NCBI GenBank assembly: GCA_030538415.1
Contig: JAUNTY010000014.1
Location: forward strand, 1-57,182
DNA length: 57,182 nt
Source of the DNA: Neisseria sp.
Lineage (GTDB): Bacteria; Pseudomonadota; Gammaproteobacteria; Burkholderiales; Neisseriaceae
Direction: 5' to 3'
The notes under the pieces are model-generated. The model saw only the letters and a program-made list of their open reading frames with translations, did not search any database and was not told the DNA's origin. Shown one piece after another: positions 56,548-57,182 of the stretch (within the stretch, counting starts at the first letter, position 1; every line of letters starts with the position of its first letter). The translations under genes were made by a program, and so were the position numbers.

Positions 56548-57182
56548 TTAAGCAAACACCACTTTCTCAAACCTTGCCACATACTCCACCACCTGTGGCT
56601 TGGTTTTCAGATAATCGCCCACCGCCCAGTCAAAATCACTCGCCAGCCAATTGGCAAACAAGCCAGCAATCGTGGCATCAATCGTCGTCGGTGTATCGCC
56701 AAAGAAAAACGGCTTGTCACCCAAATATGCCAGCACCGCGTCAATATCGGCAATCGCAAAAGTGTAAATCTGCTCGGTAGAATGACGACCCAAGCCATGC
56801 CCGTGCATTTCACTGCGCACGTTTTCACGCATGGCGGCGGCAATCGCAGGCTTCATCTCGCTAGGTGCACCGCCCAGCATCTCGTTCATCAAAAATGCTT
56901 CGCCAGCCACATCAAGAAAACGGGCATACACCCCCGCCCAATACGTCCGTTCCTCCAACATCACCCGAAACGCCCGCCCCACCGCTTGCTGCTCGGCAGT
57001 CAAAGTGCGGTCAATATCCAGCGAATAATGTTCGCTCAAATACGCCTTAATCAATTCGCTATCCGCAATCAACCGCTCGCCGTCTTGCAACACAGGCACT
57101 TTGCCCTTGGGCATTTTGGAAAAATCCGCCACATAGTCAAGCTCGTATTTCGCACCGCTCATGGCAAGCAGGGCTTCGGCTT
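56548..57182 (-). CDS. Glutathione S-transferase-family protein (partial, N-terminus beyond window)
   Basis: The readable part is 204 residues plus seven codons to the edge; the frame stays open to 57182, so the start lies to the right. The N-terminal thioredoxin-like part ends ...GKVPVLQDGERLIADSELIK, with the GSH-contacting cis-Pro and Asp-Ser pair (VPVL, DSELI). The helical C-domain holds FFFGDTPTTIDATIAGLFAN, a common GST_C motif. An AAAGTGCGGT core lies in the coding sequence near 57001. The missing N-terminus would hold the catalytic Ser/Tyr/Cys. Confidence 0.85.
   Translation of the reverse strand, partial: AEALLAMSGAKYELDYVADFSKMPKGKVPVLQDGERLIADSELIKAYLSEHYSLDIDRTLTAEQQAVGRAFRVMLEERTYWAGVYARFLDVAGEAFLMNEMLGGAPSEMKPAIAAAMRENVRSEMHGHGLGRHSTEQIYTFAIADIDAVLAYLGDKPFFFGDTPTTIDATIAGLFANWLASDFDWAVGDYLKTKPQVVEYVARFEKVVFA

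Noticed and set aside
1-57182. tRNA, rRNA or riboswitch genes
   Set aside because: I saw no cloverleaf-like sequence with a GTTCRA arm and no known riboswitch core when reading the gaps, but a covariance-model scan would be needed to exclude them.

Overview
The window looks like a chromosomal accessory region of a Neisseria species or close relative. Its intergenic inverted repeats are built on the neisserial DNA uptake sequence core GCCGTCTGAA, mostly in the AG- form (AGGCCGTCTGAA) with some AT- form. It also carries Correia-type miniature elements with TATAG termini, a dRS3-like inverted repeat and an IS5-family-like end. Unusually, most of the DUS hairpins also carry the Haemophilus-type uptake core AAGTGCGGT, directly abutted to the DUS as AAGTGCGGTTTCAGACGGC. 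I counted 19 perfect fused copies by eye. No rRNA, tRNA, CRISPR array or replication gene was seen.

The gene content is very one-sided. It consists of small redox and detoxification enzymes, each paired with its own transcription regulator. I count ten intact LysR genes plus relics of two more, one classical AraC, one GlxA-type (PfpI-AraC), one TetR, two Crp/Fnr-type regulators and an Ada-like AraC/methyltransferase. Most LysR genes are divergent from an oxidoreductase or transporter: LysR/ycaC pair (2.4-4.9 kb), LysR/aldo-keto reductase operon (15.8-19.2), LysR/EamA plus glutathionyl-hydroquinone-reductase-like GST (19.4-22.3), mdaB/LysR (28.6-30.3), LysR/SDR (32.1-33.9), LysR/NmrA-like plus NTF2-like plus hydrolase (40.1-43.3), LysR/YdcZ pair (52.0-54.1) and Fe-ADH/LysR (54.2-56.5).

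Layout: 0-3.3 kb holds KefB-like antiporter and LysR. 3.5-7.1 holds two YcaC-type hydrolases, two mini-GNATs, a ChrR-like reductase and a pirin, all plus strand. 7.2-12.0 is minus strand: AKR, YahK-like ADH, Dabb protein, Crp/Fnr, type B esterase. 12.3-15.8 holds an NAD(P)-binding protein, LysR, a LysR relic split by nested Correia-like elements, an arginase-family protein and a truncated nitroreductase. 22.5-28.1 holds a lipoprotein, an NfsB-like reductase, an exported DJ-1/PfpI protein, and a TetR-NfsA-like pair without DUS that lies between 64-bp direct repeats. 33-37.4 holds SDR, a lipoprotein MBL hydrolase, an overlapping ada-like/alkB pair and a second Crp/Fnr gene. 37.5-39.8 holds an ABM monooxygenase and an SDR/flavodoxin/YciI operon, with two copies of a 133-bp structured repeat. 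43.4-47.4 holds a low-GC membrane protein, GlxA/MBL pair and a RhuM-family protein. 47.5-50.7 is an operon-like run of four redox-type enzymes that all carry export signals, divergent from an AraC gene.

Taken together the genes suggest an expandable set of regulator-plus-enzyme modules for dealing with quinones, aldehydes, nitro compounds and other electrophiles. They are separated by repeated hairpins that act as terminators and as uptake and recombination substrates. The remnants (LysR ends, nitronate monooxygenase relic, truncated nitroreductase, DUF1016-like tail) show frequent gain and loss. Function calls rest on sequence motifs and family resemblance read by eye; no database search was possible.
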